From Spirosoma luteum DSM 19990 (lineage in GTDB: Bacteria > Bacteroidota > Bacteroidia > Cytophagales > Spirosomataceae): a stretch of DNA of 42,713 bases. The notes beneath the pieces are model-generated. The model was not told the origin of the DNA. It did no database searches and was given only the letters and a program-made list of their open reading frames with translations. Made by a program: the position numbers and the translations under genes. Below, one piece after another: positions 15,539 to 24,199 of this stretch (the stretch's first letter is position 1; every line of letters starts with the position of its first letter). Location: NCBI RefSeq assembly GCF_000374065.1, contig NZ_KB893290.1, forward strand, positions 171-42,883. The letters are read 5' to 3'.

Positions 15539-17236
15539 ATGAAAATAACTTTCCTACTCGCCTGTTGCCTGATACCTGCCTTGATTCCGGCCTATGCCCA
15601 GGACCGGCTCATGGGCAAAACATTTGCCACCCGCGCCGTAGTGATGGCCAGGCATGGCATGGCCTGCACCTCCCACCCTCTGTCTACCCAGGCTGCCATT
15701 GATGTTCTCCGGGCGGGTGGGAACGCTGTCGATGCGGCCATTGCGGCCAATGCTATGGAGGGATTGGTGGAGCCGCACGTGAACGGTATCGGGGGCGATC
15801 TGTTTGCCATTGTCTGGGATGCCAAAACCAAAAAACTCTATGGGCTGAATGCCTCCGGACGGTCGCCCTATTCGCTGACCCTGGCCGAATTTCAAAAGCG
15901 GGGCCTGACGCATATCCCCTCCGACGGTCCGTTGCCGGTATCGGTGCCGGGTTGCGTAGATGGCTGGTTCACGCTGCACAAGCGGTTTGGCAAAAAGCCA
16001 ATGCCGGAAATCTTATCGCACGCTATCCGCTACGCCCGGGAAGGGTTTCCGGTTCACGATGAAGCCGCCTTCTACTGGCCCTCCATGATTGCCCGGTTTA
16101 GTAAATACCCCAATGTGAAAGAGACCTACGCGTTAACCGGAGCAGCTCCCAAACGGGGCGACATCTTCAAAAACCCCGCCCTGGCCAACACGCTCGAAAA
16201 AATCGCCAAAGGGGGCCGCGATGCCTTTTATAAAGGTGAAATTGCCCAGACGATTGATGCCTTCATGAAAAAAATGGGGGGCTATCTCAGCGCGAAGGAT
16301 CTGGCCGACCATACCTCCGACTGGGTGGAACCCGTATCCACCAACTACCGGGGCTATGATGTATGGGAGTTACCGCCCAACAGCCAGGGTATTGCCGCCC
16401 TGCAAATGCTGAATATCCTGGAAGGATACGACTTCTCGAAAATTGCCTGGGGCAGCCCCGAACACATTCATAAATTTGTTGAAGCCAAAAAACTGGCCTT
16501 TGAAGACCGCGCCAAATACTACGCAGACCCGGCCTTCGCCAAAATTCCCGTTGCTGAACTCATCAGTAAGCCGTATGCCAACGAACGACGCAAGCTTATC
16601 GACACAAACCGGGCCGCCAGCCGGGTCGATGCCGGTAACCCCGCTCTGAAACAGGGCGACACCATCTACCTCACGGTGGCCGACGAGGAAGGTAATATGG
16701 TTTCGCTGATTCAGAGTAACTACCGGGGCTTTGGCTCGGGGATGGTGCCGGATGGCCTGGGTTTCACGCTTCAGGACCGGGGCGAACTCTACAGCCTGAC
16801 CGACGGACAAAACAACACGTTTGCTCCCCACAAGCGCCCGTTTCAGACCATTATTCCAGCTTTTGTAACTAAAGACGGCCAGCCATTTATGAGCTTTGGG
16901 GTAATGGGTGGAGGGTTTCAGCCGATGGGCCACGTTCAAATCGTGATGAACATGATCGACTACGGCATGAATCCGCAGGAAGCGGGCGACGCACCCCGCA
17001 TTGACCACGATGGCTCCTCCGAACCCACTGGCGAGCGTATGATTGATTCCGGCCGTATCAGCCTGGAGTCAGGCTATTCCTACGAAACTATTCGCGACCT
17101 GATGCGCATGGGCCACAAAGTAGGCTACGGACTGGGTGGCTACGGTGGCTATCAGGCCATAATGTACGACGCTAAAAACAAGGTGTACCACGGTGCCACC
17201 GAATCCCGCAAAGACGGGCAGGCAGCCGGGTTTTGA
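15539..17236 (+). CDS. ggt: Gamma-glutamyltransferase (gamma-glutamyltranspeptidase)
   Basis: This exported N-terminal-nucleophile hydrolase cleaves or transfers the gamma-glutamyl group of glutathione and related peptides. The ATG at 15539 starts a clean signal peptide (MKITFLLACCLIPALIPAYA). An upstream ATG at 15485 would bury it. N-terminal signatures are GGNAVDAAIAANAMEGLVEPH and GIGGDLFAIV. The autocatalytic cleavage site and nucleophile is Thr375 (counted from 15539) in GDTIYLTVADEEGNMVSLIQS. It is followed by the GSGMVPDGLGFTLQDRG and FGVMGGGFQPMGHVQ motifs. At 565 residues it fits the family. It stands alone on the strand. Family members may prefer substrates other than glutathione. 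Confidence 0.92.
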   Translation: MKITFLLACCLIPALIPAYAQDRLMGKTFATRAVVMARHGMACTSHPLSTQAAIDVLRAGGNAVDAAIAANAMEGLVEPHVNGIGGDLFAIVWDAKTKKLYGLNASGRSPYSLTLAEFQKRGLTHIPSDGPLPVSVPGCVDGWFTLHKRFGKKPMPEILSHAIRYAREGFPVHDEAAFYWPSMIARFSKYPNVKETYALTGAAPKRGDIFKNPALANTLEKIAKGGRDAFYKGEIAQTIDAFMKKMGGYLSAKDLADHTSDWVEPVSTNYRGYDVWELPPNSQGIAALQMLNILEGYDFSKIAWGSPEHIHKFVEAKKLAFEDRAKYYADPAFAKIPVAELISKPYANERRKLIDTNRAASRVDAGNPALKQGDTIYLTVADEEGNMVSLIQSNYRGFGSGMVPDGLGFTLQDRGELYSLTDGQNNTFAPHKRPFQTIIPAFVTKDGQPFMSFGVMGGGFQPMGHVQIVMNMIDYGMNPQEAGDAPRIDHDGSSEPTGERMIDSGRISLESGYSYETIRDLMRMGHKVGYGLGGYGGYQAIMYDAKNKVYHGATESRKDGQAAGF

Positions 17237-17385
17237 GCCATGCATACCAACGGGGCACATCAAACCGACACTGCTGTCAGCGAGCAAAATCTGAAGAAAG
17301 TTAGCGGCCCGGCAGATGGCTTGTAAAACAGAAACGACCAACCTGCCTCACCAATAATTGTCAAGTACAAAAAGCATCGATATGC

Positions 17386-18531
17386 ATGACTGATTATTTC
17401 ATCAATAGTCCAAATAACACTGTAAACTCAACGCTGACAACAACTATTTTGGGGCAAAGCAGTGCGATCGACTACCATAGATCATTGTCAATTTACCAGC
17501 CAACACCCCTTGTCAGTCTGCCAAATTTAGCGCTCAGCTATAACGTGGGGGCTATTTACGTCAAAGATGAAGCCCATCGTTTCGGACTCAACGCGTTCAA
17601 AGGGCTGGGCGCATCGTACGCCATTCATAAAATCCTTGAACGGAATCCTGACATAGACACGTTTTGTACCGCCACCGATGGAAATCACGGAAGAGCAGTA
17701 GCCTGGGCTTCAAAAATTGCGCATAAAAAAGCCGTCATTTTTGTTCCAGAAGATACCACTGCAAGTAGGATCAGCGCAATAGAGGGCGAAGGGGCAATAG
17801 TGGTAAAAGTAGCCGGGGACTATGATGAAACGTGTGCTTTTGCCGAAAAAACGAGCATAGAAGAAGGTTGGCAACTGGTACAGGATACCGCCTGGGAAAA
17901 CTACGAAGAGATACCTGCCCAACTAATGGCCGGTTACCTGACACACTTCCGGGAATTAGAAAATACCCTACACAGCCTGCCCATACCTAAAATTGACGTG
18001 GTTTTTTTACAGGCAGGTGTGGGAAGTTGGGCGAGTTCAGCCATTTGGTACTACCTGAATCGCTATGGAAACAACCGCCCTAAAATTGTTATAGTAGAGC
18101 CTTACGAAGCCGATGGAATTTTGTCCTCATTCAAAGCCGGTAAACGGATAAAACCAACCTGTACGTTCAGGACAATTATGGCCGGATTAAACTGCGGAAT
18201 TCCATCATTGACGGCCTGGGACATCATTAAAAACGGAGCAGACGTGGTAATCAAAGTCAGAGATAGTGTTGCGAAACAGGCTATTCGCGCCTTATACTAT
18301 GCAAATGGCACGGATGAACGAATCATTGCCGGCGAATCAGGAGCGGGGGGATTAGCTGGTTTTATAAAAATTATGACCACGGCTACAATGCAAAAGGTGA
18401 GAGAAACTTTAGCCATTTCGCCGAATTCAACCATTTTATTTTATAATACTGAAGGAGCCGCTGATTTGGCCAGTTTCAGGAAAATAATAAGCACCAGCCT
18501 TGGCCAGACAAAGAACGCCCGCCAGCCATAG
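17386..18531 (+). CDS. Diaminopropionate ammonia-lyase-like PLP enzyme
   Basis: The predicted reaction is breakdown of 2,3-diaminopropionate to pyruvate and two ammonia. The 381-residue protein has the family opening PTPLVSLPNLA and the PLP lysine Lys72 in KDEAHRFGLNAFKGLGASYA. It also has the cofactor-binding ATDGNHGRAVAW segment and the glycine-rich phosphate loop GESGAGGLAGF near the C-terminus. It is slightly shorter than the roughly 400-residue E. coli protein. Base composition is visibly AT-richer than the genes around it, as are the next two genes on the same strand. It may be part of a transferred cassette. A related threonine-dehydratase-fold activity is the main alternative. Confidence 0.82.
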   Translation: MTDYFINSPNNTVNSTLTTTILGQSSAIDYHRSLSIYQPTPLVSLPNLALSYNVGAIYVKDEAHRFGLNAFKGLGASYAIHKILERNPDIDTFCTATDGNHGRAVAWASKIAHKKAVIFVPEDTTASRISAIEGEGAIVVKVAGDYDETCAFAEKTSIEEGWQLVQDTAWENYEEIPAQLMAGYLTHFRELENTLHSLPIPKIDVVFLQAGVGSWASSAIWYYLNRYGNNRPKIVIVEPYEADGILSSFKAGKRIKPTCTFRTIMAGLNCGIPSLTAWDIIKNGADVVIKVRDSVAKQAIRALYYANGTDERIIAGESGAGGLAGFIKIMTTATMQKVRETLAISPNSTILFYNTEGAADLASFRKIISTSLGQTKNARQP

Positions 18532-18752
18532 GCGTTGCGCAAGCGGGGTACAGCGCTGTGTGAATCGCTGTAATACCTGAGCCAGGCAGAAGCCTGTTGG
18601 GCTCTTAACCTGTACTTTTCAAACTTCACCGGGCTCTAGGTTGCGGCTTAACAATCGCCATTTTCCTGCCAGCACAAGGACACGCCATTAAATTACTATA
18701 CTGAATATCAGTTAATTAAACTTGTCACTACTTAATTTAACTATCACTATCA

Positions 18753-20018
18753 ATGAACAATACAGTAACCGATGTGATTGTAATCGGGGCGGGGCATGCG
18801 GGGCTTTGTGTTAGTTATTATTTGACCAGAAATGGAATCAGACATATTGTTTTTGAGCAGGGAAGAGTTGGTGAAACCTGGCGTTCGCAACGCTGGGACT
18901 CCTTTAAGTTGAACTCGGCAAATAAACTGAATCTACTTCCAGGACAACTAGGGTACTTTGATGATCCTGATGCGTTCTCTTTTGCCAACGAATTTGCGTT
19001 ATCCCTCGAAACGTACATGAAGCAGTTGAATCTTCCTGTAAAAGAACACTGCAACGTTTTGGAAGTGAAAAAAGATGAAACCCAAACCATTTTTCATGTT
19101 ACCATTTCAGAAGAGGGTACGGAGAGTACATACCTGAGCAGACAAATCGTAATTGCTTCGGGAGGACAGAACAAAATCCGGATACCTTCCTTCGCCAAAA
19201 ATGTGTCGCCCCGTGTTTTGCAATTACACACATGCTACTACAAAAACCCCGGCCAGCTTCCCAATGGCAACGTGCTTGTAGTTGGCAGTGCGCAATCGGG
19301 AACACAAGTTGCCGACGATTTGGTGAGAGCAAACAGAAACGTTTTTCTTTCTACGGGAATGGCGGGACGGTTTCCCAGAAGGTACAGGGGTAAAGATATT
19401 TTTGACTGGCTGTTTGGCATGGGTTTTTATGATGTCTTAACGGATGATATTACAGACCCTGCTATCCTGACTATGAAGCCTCCCCAGGTATCGGGAGCCG
19501 GGGAACGGGGAAAAACGACGAGCTTACAATCATTGGCTAGGCAGGGAGTCAAGATATTCGGGCGAGCGGCTAATGCTGATCTGGAAACTATGTTTTTTCA
19601 ACCTGATGCCGCAGCGCACGTTAAGTATGCGGATGAATTTTCCCTGACAATTAAACGGCTGATCGACGAGTACATTAAAGAAAATAATTTACCAGACCCT
19701 TTGCCGGAACTGGACCCGGATGATATTCCTGATGAGCATGCCTCTTGTGCTTCTGTTATTACCCAACTTAATCTAGATGACAATAACATCAATTCCATTA
19801 TCTGGACTACAGGCTTCAGCGGTGACTTTAATTACCTAAAACTGCCGGTTCTTAGTGAGCAAAAGACACCGAAACACCACAATGGACTTTCAGCCGTTGA
19901 AGGGCTCTATTTTATCGGGCTCCCCTGGTTACGAAAGAGAAAATCGGCAGTCATTCCGGGAATAAGTGACGACGCTGAATATATTGTCAATCAAATTGTC
20001 AGAAATACACATCTATAG
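18753..20018 (+). CDS. FAD/NAD(P)-binding monooxygenase-like oxidoreductase (CzcO type)
   Basis: A 421-residue two-dinucleotide-binding flavoprotein. The FAD Rossmann motif VIVIGAGHAGLCVSYYL starts at residue 8. GETWRSQRWDSFKLNSANKLNLLPG is the conserved segment of the CzcO/flavin monooxygenase group. A second nucleotide motif, VLVVGSAQSGTQVADDL, sits mid-protein, and IIWTTGFSGDF matches the ATG-type motif near the C-terminus. The substrate is unknown. It lies 221 bases after the ammonia-lyase and 73 before an SMR exporter, all co-directional and AT-rich. A shared role such as detoxifying or modifying a small amine is inference only. Confidence 0.85.
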   Translation: MNNTVTDVIVIGAGHAGLCVSYYLTRNGIRHIVFEQGRVGETWRSQRWDSFKLNSANKLNLLPGQLGYFDDPDAFSFANEFALSLETYMKQLNLPVKEHCNVLEVKKDETQTIFHVTISEEGTESTYLSRQIVIASGGQNKIRIPSFAKNVSPRVLQLHTCYYKNPGQLPNGNVLVVGSAQSGTQVADDLVRANRNVFLSTGMAGRFPRRYRGKDIFDWLFGMGFYDVLTDDITDPAILTMKPPQVSGAGERGKTTSLQSLARQGVKIFGRAANADLETMFFQPDAAAHVKYADEFSLTIKRLIDEYIKENNLPDPLPELDPDDIPDEHASCASVITQLNLDDNNINSIIWTTGFSGDFNYLKLPVLSEQKTPKHHNGLSAVEGLYFIGLPWLRKRKSAVIPGISDDAEYIVNQIVRNTHL

Positions 20019-20091
20019 ACTAAAAGTTATTTTTCATTATTGGTAAAATCCCGCTTGCATCGCCCGTTATGGTGGTGTGAACAACAAAAAA

Positions 20092-20418
20092 ATGAATTGG
20101 ATAATCTTGATTTGTGCGGGCCTTTTTGAGGTAGTCTTCGCCTTCTGTTTAGGAAAAGCGAAAGAAACAGTCGGAAGCGAAATGTATCTATGGTATGTAG
20201 GTTTTCTTGTTGCCTTGGGTACCAGTATGGCACTATTGATAAAAGCAACGCAAACATTGCCTATTGGAACAGCGTATACCGTTTGGACGGGCATTGGCGC
20301 AGTCGGCACTGTTTTAGTGGGCATTATAGTGTTCAAAGAACCGGCCACCTTTCTGCGGATACTTTTTCTTATCACGCTGATAGGGTCCATTATCGGGCTA
20401 AAAGCTGTCTCTAACTGA
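20092..20418 (+). CDS. Small multidrug resistance (SMR) exporter, Gdx/SugE-like
   Basis: A four-helix membrane protein of 108 residues. Starting at the ATG at 20092 places the essential membrane glutamate at residue 13 (ICAGLFEVVFAF), the position it has in characterised SMR proteins. A GTG at 20077 would shift it by five. PIGTAYTVWTGIGAVGTVLVGI is the SugE/Gdx-type helix 3 signature. The family's Trp after the Glu is Phe here. Gdx proteins export guanidinium ions by proton antiport and QacE-like members export lipophilic cations. Helix 3 favours the Gdx side. No guanidine riboswitch is visible in the upstream 73 bases. It is normally a dimer, here presumably a homodimer. Confidence 0.85.
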   Translation: MNWIILICAGLFEVVFAFCLGKAKETVGSEMYLWYVGFLVALGTSMALLIKATQTLPIGTAYTVWTGIGAVGTVLVGIIVFKEPATFLRILFLITLIGSIIGLKAVSN

Positions 20419-20456
20419 AGTTTGACCCGCATGAGCATTACTGGTTAGGCACGGCA

Positions 20457-20699
20457 TTAGTCGACCTCAAGCAAGCCTGAACGAACACTGATGCCCGCGT
20501 GCGCATAGTACTCATCAAACCAGGTCTGCCACGGAATACGTACCATACCCAGGGGCGTTGGGCCGCTCTCTAGGGCAAGCTGGGGCGTCACCCCTCCTGC
20601 GCTGGTAATGGGCCCCGACGACAGGTTATTCCAGTCGAAGAGGAAAACCTCCGTGTAATACTGCGCAATGGGACGCGAGAAAAAACAAGGCTGGTATCC
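20457..20699 (-). pseudogene. C-terminal remnant of an unidentified protein gene
   Basis: On the minus strand 80 codons are open from after a TAG at 20702-20700 to a TAA at 20459-20457. The translation is protein-like throughout: it begins GYQPCFFSRPIAQYYTEVFL, continues FDWNNLSSGP, and includes PLGMVRIPWQTWFDEYY before ending SGLLEVD. There is no usable start codon before a late Met, and the frame is closed upstream. It therefore reads as the tail of a decayed gene. I do not recognise the family. It lies next to the AT-rich cassette, and its codons look like the GC-richer host genes, so it may be a host gene disrupted by the cassette or an older deletion scar. Confidence 0.55.
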
Positions 20700-20744
20700 C
20701 TATTGAACTGAGCACCATCCGACGACCAGTTATGGCAAGCCTGT

Positions 20745-20790
20745 AAAAAGCACTGCCCGGTAACCTGTTGGGAACAGATTACCGGGCAGT
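20745..20790 (-). terminator. Rho-independent terminator of the TetR-ABC1 operon
   Basis: ACTGCCCGGTAA (20752-20763) pairs with TTACCGGGCAGT (20779-20790) over a 15-base loop. The As at 20745-20749 form a U-tract on the minus strand. It lies just downstream of the minus-strand ABC1 kinase gene. Confidence 0.85.
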
Positions 20791-20825
20791 AACAGGTGAA
20801 GTATCCTGTTTCCGGCTGACCTTTT

Positions 20826-22151
20826 TTATACCAGCACTTTTTGGGAACGCAGCCACTCGGGCTTGGTCGTAACTACGTTTGCTTTCAGTTCATTCAGCAT
20901 GGCGTAAAGGCCGTAATACGTTCGGTTCACGTACAAACCATCCTGCGAACCACGGGCTACCTTCGAGTTTTTCAACTCCTGTACACCGGCCAGCCCCTCG
21001 GCAAAAGCGTACACTTTGGCAAAGTACGAATCGTCGCCGAAGTCAAACGATTCTACGGCAAATGGTTCGGCCAGCATAAGGGTCATTTCTTTGAACAGAT
21101 TCGAGAAAAAGACGCGCTCCTTCGGCGAATCATCGTCGGTCAAAAACTCAAGGTTATTGAAAATCTCTTCCGTCAAGGCCGGGTCTTCCAGCGTATCGGG
21201 GTTAACGAGCCGGAAGTAATTGTCGTAGTAAAAATCGGGGATGACCTTCACGCAACCGAAGTCGATTACGCCCATCGTACCATCGGCCCGCATCAGGAAA
21301 TTACCGGGGTGCGGATCGGCGTGAACCTGCCGAAGGGTGTGGATCTGAAAATCATAAAAGTCCCACAGCGCTTGCCCAATCTGGTCGCGGACGGCCTGCG
21401 AGGGGTTTGTTTTCAGGAACTCTTTCAGGTGCATACCGTCGAGCCAGTCCATCGTCAGTATACGCTTCGAGGAAAGTGCCGGGTAGTATTTCGGGAATAC
21501 CAGATCTGCAATGTGGGCGCAGGCTTCCGAAATTTCAATCGAACGCCTTAATTCCAGTTCGTAATCGGTTTCCTCCAGCAGTTTGGATTCTACCTCCCCC
21601 ATATACCGGTCAATATCGCGCTCATTCAGATTCAGCAACCGAACGGCCAGCGGCTTGGCAATTTTCAGATCGGAGCTAACGGCATCCGCCACGCCAGGGT
21701 ATTGCACTTTCACGGCCAGTTTCTTTCCGTCTTTCCAGGCCTGATGCACCTGCCCGATACTGGCCGCGTTGACGGCTTCAATATCGAACTTATCGAACAA
21801 CTCCGAGGGTGATTTGCCAAAATGAGTCCGGAACGTTTTGGCAACCAGCGGCCCCGACAGCGGGGGAGCCGAGTACTGGGCCATCGTGAACTTATCGGAG
21901 TAGGCAACGGGCAACAGTCCCCGGTCCATACTCAGCATCTGCGCCATTTTAAGGGCCGACCCTTTCAGTTCACTCAGCGTATCGTAAATGTCGGCCGCAT
22001 TGTCTTTATGCAGTTCATCTTTAGACAAACTGGGATCGACCAGTTTTTTGCTGTAATGCTTGATATAGTTCCCACCTACTTTTACCCCTGCTTTCACGAA
22101 CTGACTGGCGCGGGCAACTTTAGTAGTAGGAACGGATGTTTGGCTTTTCAT
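20826..22151 (-). CDS. AarF/UbiB (ABC1) family protein kinase-like protein
   Basis: A 441-residue atypical kinase. The N-terminal ABC1 signature is LKGSALKMAQMLS, the KxGQ-type helix that occludes the active site. It is followed by the Ala-rich nucleotide loop AVNAASIGQVHQAW and the lysine in LAVKVQYPGV. The EETDYELELRR segment, the catalytic VHADPHPGNFLM and the metal-binding GVIDFG follow. These are the full UbiB family landmarks. Members support ubiquinone or other prenyl-lipid metabolism and may have ATPase rather than protein kinase activity. A TetR regulator sits directly upstream on the same strand, 67 bases away. The substrate is unknown. Confidence 0.9.
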   Translation of the reverse strand: MKSQTSVPTTKVARASQFVKAGVKVGGNYIKHYSKKLVDPSLSKDELHKDNAADIYDTLSELKGSALKMAQMLSMDRGLLPVAYSDKFTMAQYSAPPLSGPLVAKTFRTHFGKSPSELFDKFDIEAVNAASIGQVHQAWKDGKKLAVKVQYPGVADAVSSDLKIAKPLAVRLLNLNERDIDRYMGEVESKLLEETDYELELRRSIEISEACAHIADLVFPKYYPALSSKRILTMDWLDGMHLKEFLKTNPSQAVRDQIGQALWDFYDFQIHTLRQVHADPHPGNFLMRADGTMGVIDFGCVKVIPDFYYDNYFRLVNPDTLEDPALTEEIFNNLEFLTDDDSPKERVFFSNLFKEMTLMLAEPFAVESFDFGDDSYFAKVYAFAEGLAGVQELKNSKVARGSQDGLYVNRTYYGLYAMLNELKANVVTTKPEWLRSQKVLV

Positions 22152-22160
22152 AAGTGAAAA

Positions 22161-22219
22161 AGTGGGAGAATGAAAGAGCGAAACCTACCGGATGGCTTTC
22201 GCTCATTCACTCTTCCACT
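22161..22219. repeat. Imperfect GTGAAAGAG-type inverted repeat between tetR and ABC1
   Basis: AGTGGGAGAATGAAAGAGCG begins the left arm (22161-22183). The right arm, TTTCGCTCATTCACTCTTCC and on to 22219, complements it with a few mismatches or G-U pairs. The right arm reaches the stop codon of the TetR gene. The words GAAAGAGCGA and GTGAAAG also build the 34-bp repeat at 9020-9098, so both appear to belong to one dispersed hairpin family. Confidence 0.7.
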
Positions 22220-22887
22220 CATTTATTTTGGTACATGAATTTGGCGAAGTCGAACAGGGTATCCAGAGGAGAACGACCAATGAGGTCGAACGTAGTATTG
22301 ACCGATTTTTCGATGGCGGAGTCCGTTTTTTCGAAGTTCTTGCTCACATCGCGCACCCAGAAATCGAGTAGGTAGAGCGTTTGTCCCCAGAGCGCATTTG
22401 GGTAGCGGTCAGTTACGAACGGGCGAGGTTCCACTTCTTTACTTTCGCGCCCTTCGGCCAGCAAATCGCGGGCGTAATCGAAGAACGATTCTTTGAACAG
22501 ACTCAACACTCTCGACGATGACTGTGCCATGCGGCTCATTCCCCGCGACCGGCTGTTTAGCTGCGCTTCCCGCAACTGTCCAAAGCTGTATACCACAAAA
22601 CTGCGCTGCGCTTTCAGCAACTCAATCCAGGTGTAATAGAAAGCCAGCAGTTTCTCCCGAACAGAATAACCCTGGTAGGTGGTGTCGGCTTCCACGGTGC
22701 TCATGGCTTCCGTAAAAAACGTTAGCCATATGTCGGCCTCAATGGCCTCGAACGAAGCATAGTGGTTGTAAAATTCCGCTTCGGCCATTTTCAGTTTTTT
22801 GGCAAACTGGAAAATAGACGTGGGTTGTTTTCCGTTTTCAAGTACATACTCCGTATAAGCCTTACGGATTTTTTCGAGCGTCTCCAT
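22219..22887 (-). CDS. TetR-family transcriptional regulator
   Basis: A 222-residue protein. The N-terminal helix-turn-helix spans about residues 5-50 (IRKAYTEYVLENGKQ, then PTSIFQFAKKLKMAEAEFYNHYASFEAIEADIW), with the FYNHYxSxEAI recognition-helix ending typical of TetR proteins. The rest is a helical ligand-binding domain with no recognisable ligand motif. It is the first gene of a pair with the ABC1 kinase, so it may control that gene and itself. The divergent gap to 23003 is 115 bases and should contain its operator. No perfect palindrome stood out there. Confidence 0.85.
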   Translation of the reverse strand: METLEKIRKAYTEYVLENGKQPTSIFQFAKKLKMAEAEFYNHYASFEAIEADIWLTFFTEAMSTVEADTTYQGYSVREKLLAFYYTWIELLKAQRSFVVYSFGQLREAQLNSRSRGMSRMAQSSSRVLSLFKESFFDYARDLLAEGRESKEVEPRPFVTDRYPNALWGQTLYLLDFWVRDVSKNFEKTDSAIEKSVNTTFDLIGRSPLDTLFDFAKFMYQNK

Positions 22888-23002
22888 ACAAATTGAACGG
22901 CGTGTATCAGATAAAAGTTTAGCAGTTTTCTGACAATAATGGCCAATATATTCTGGTTTTTTTTCTAAATTTCGGGCTATACCTACTCCCCCTCACTCGA
23001 TC

Positions 23003-23554
23003 ATGTCTAATCGTTCGATTTGTCTGCTAGTATTGTTGAGTATTGGCCTGGTTTGTCCATCAATTGCTCAGTCTATTTATGAAATTCCCAGCAACAAATC
23101 CGTTGAGATCGACGGTATCGAATATGGGTATTCGGTACGCAATGAATGCACAAAGGCCTTTATCAACCTGGGCACCTTCAAACGGTATGAACTGATGGTT
23201 TACGTGACCAACAGGAGTGGTAACTCAAAAGTGTTCAATCCCCGGCAAACCTCTTTCGGCACCCGCGACCGGGATTTGCTGGCTCACTTCGACTGTCTGA
23301 ACGCTACGGGAGCCAAGTTGACATCCAAATCTATTGCCGTTCGTGCCAGACCCGCATCGGCTCCCTACGAAGCATCGGTTAAACCTGCCCCCGGCGAAGC
23401 TATAGCGGCTAAAACCACCGATTTGTCACAGGCCGGGCACCTGCTGGCAGAGGGAGAAACAATAACTAACAATATCATTGTTATCGTGCCAGATGGGGAA
23501 AGCCCTCAGATGCGCGTTCGCGTTCGGAAGCCGGATAAATCCCCTACCCGATAG
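23003..23554 (+). CDS. Exported protein of unknown function (183 aa)
   Basis: An N-terminal signal peptide (CLLVLLSIGLVCPSIAQS) precedes a beta-rich mature domain of about 160 residues. Features are KSVEIDGIEYGYSVRNECTK, a FKRYELMVYVTNRSGN strand pair and a conserved-looking FGTRDRDLLAHFDCLNATG segment. There are two cysteines, in NECTK and FDCLNA, that could form a disulfide. The C-terminus is basic. No known family is recognised. The gene diverges from the TetR regulator and lies 45 bases before another exported protein on the same strand. Confidence 0.75.
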   Translation: MSNRSICLLVLLSIGLVCPSIAQSIYEIPSNKSVEIDGIEYGYSVRNECTKAFINLGTFKRYELMVYVTNRSGNSKVFNPRQTSFGTRDRDLLAHFDCLNATGAKLTSKSIAVRARPASAPYEASVKPAPGEAIAAKTTDLSQAGHLLAEGETITNNIIVIVPDGESPQMRVRVRKPDKSPTR

Positions 23555-23599
23555 CGCGTCATTCAGTCAAAAAATATAGACCAACCTGTATAACTACTC

Positions 23600-24142
23600 A
23601 TGAATTTGTCTTTTCGCCAAACCCTGATTTTTTGTTTATGCCTGCTGAATGGCCTGCTGCTGAGTTCGCTCAGTTTTGGTCAGTACGGGGGCTATGGAGG
23701 AGGCTACGGCGGTATGGGCGGCCGCCGGATGGGTGGTATGAGTCAGATGCAAAACAGCAGTCCGACGAGAGCTTCGGTGCCTAACATTGCCGGCGACATG
23801 GCTCAGAAGGAAACGAAGTGGATGAAAGATAACCTGTCTCTCAGTAAGGAGCAGTTCAAGGACCTCAAGCACCTCAACAATGAATATGCCAGCCAGCAAC
23901 AGGATGCCATCAAAGATATAATCGGTAAGGAAACTGGTCGCCCCTCCCCCGAAGTCATCACTCAGGTTCGGGAAGTGATGCTGATGTTTAATGAAGAGAA
24001 AGAGGAGAAAATAAAGCCTATCCTCACCCCGGAGCAGTGGGACCTGTACCAGGCCAAAAAGCCCGATATGCAGAAGGAGATTGGTGGTTTCCGTCCACCC
24101 GGCCCTAAAAAGGATTCCCTCAATAAAGCGGCCGCTAACTGA
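23600..24142 (+). CDS. Exported Spy/CpxP-like helical protein with Gly/Tyr-rich N-terminus
   Basis: A 180-residue protein with a signal peptide ending SLSFGQ. A low-complexity segment GQYGGYGGGYGGMGGRRMGG follows, then a helical domain carrying NLSLSKEQFKDLKHLNNEYA and, later, ILTPEQWDLYQAKKP. The two L(S/T)xEQ motifs are the LTxxQ signature of the Spy/CpxP periplasmic family, which chaperones or senses envelope damage. The Gly-Tyr repeat is not part of that family and suggests a flexible tether. It lies downstream of another small exported protein and probably shares its transcript. Convergent comEC follows. Confidence 0.75.
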   Translation: MNLSFRQTLIFCLCLLNGLLLSSLSFGQYGGYGGGYGGMGGRRMGGMSQMQNSSPTRASVPNIAGDMAQKETKWMKDNLSLSKEQFKDLKHLNNEYASQQQDAIKDIIGKETGRPSPEVITQVREVMLMFNEEKEEKIKPILTPEQWDLYQAKKPDMQKEIGGFRPPGPKKDSLNKAAAN

Positions 24143-24199
24143 GCACGTCGTTGCCGGTCGATTGTTGGCGGACCAACAGGCGTAGATGAACTGGTAAAA

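Noticed and set aside
20019..20091. Guanidine riboswitch upstream of the SMR exporter
   Set aside because: The gap is only 73 bases and shows none of the conserved ACGR or G-rich motifs of the known guanidine classes.
20841..21551. A 236-codon plus-strand frame
   Set aside because: Antisense shadow of the ABC1 kinase gene, which has all family motifs.
24163..24178. Small TGTTGG/CCAACA hairpin between convergent genes
   Set aside because: Six base pairs and no U-tract are too little to call a terminator.
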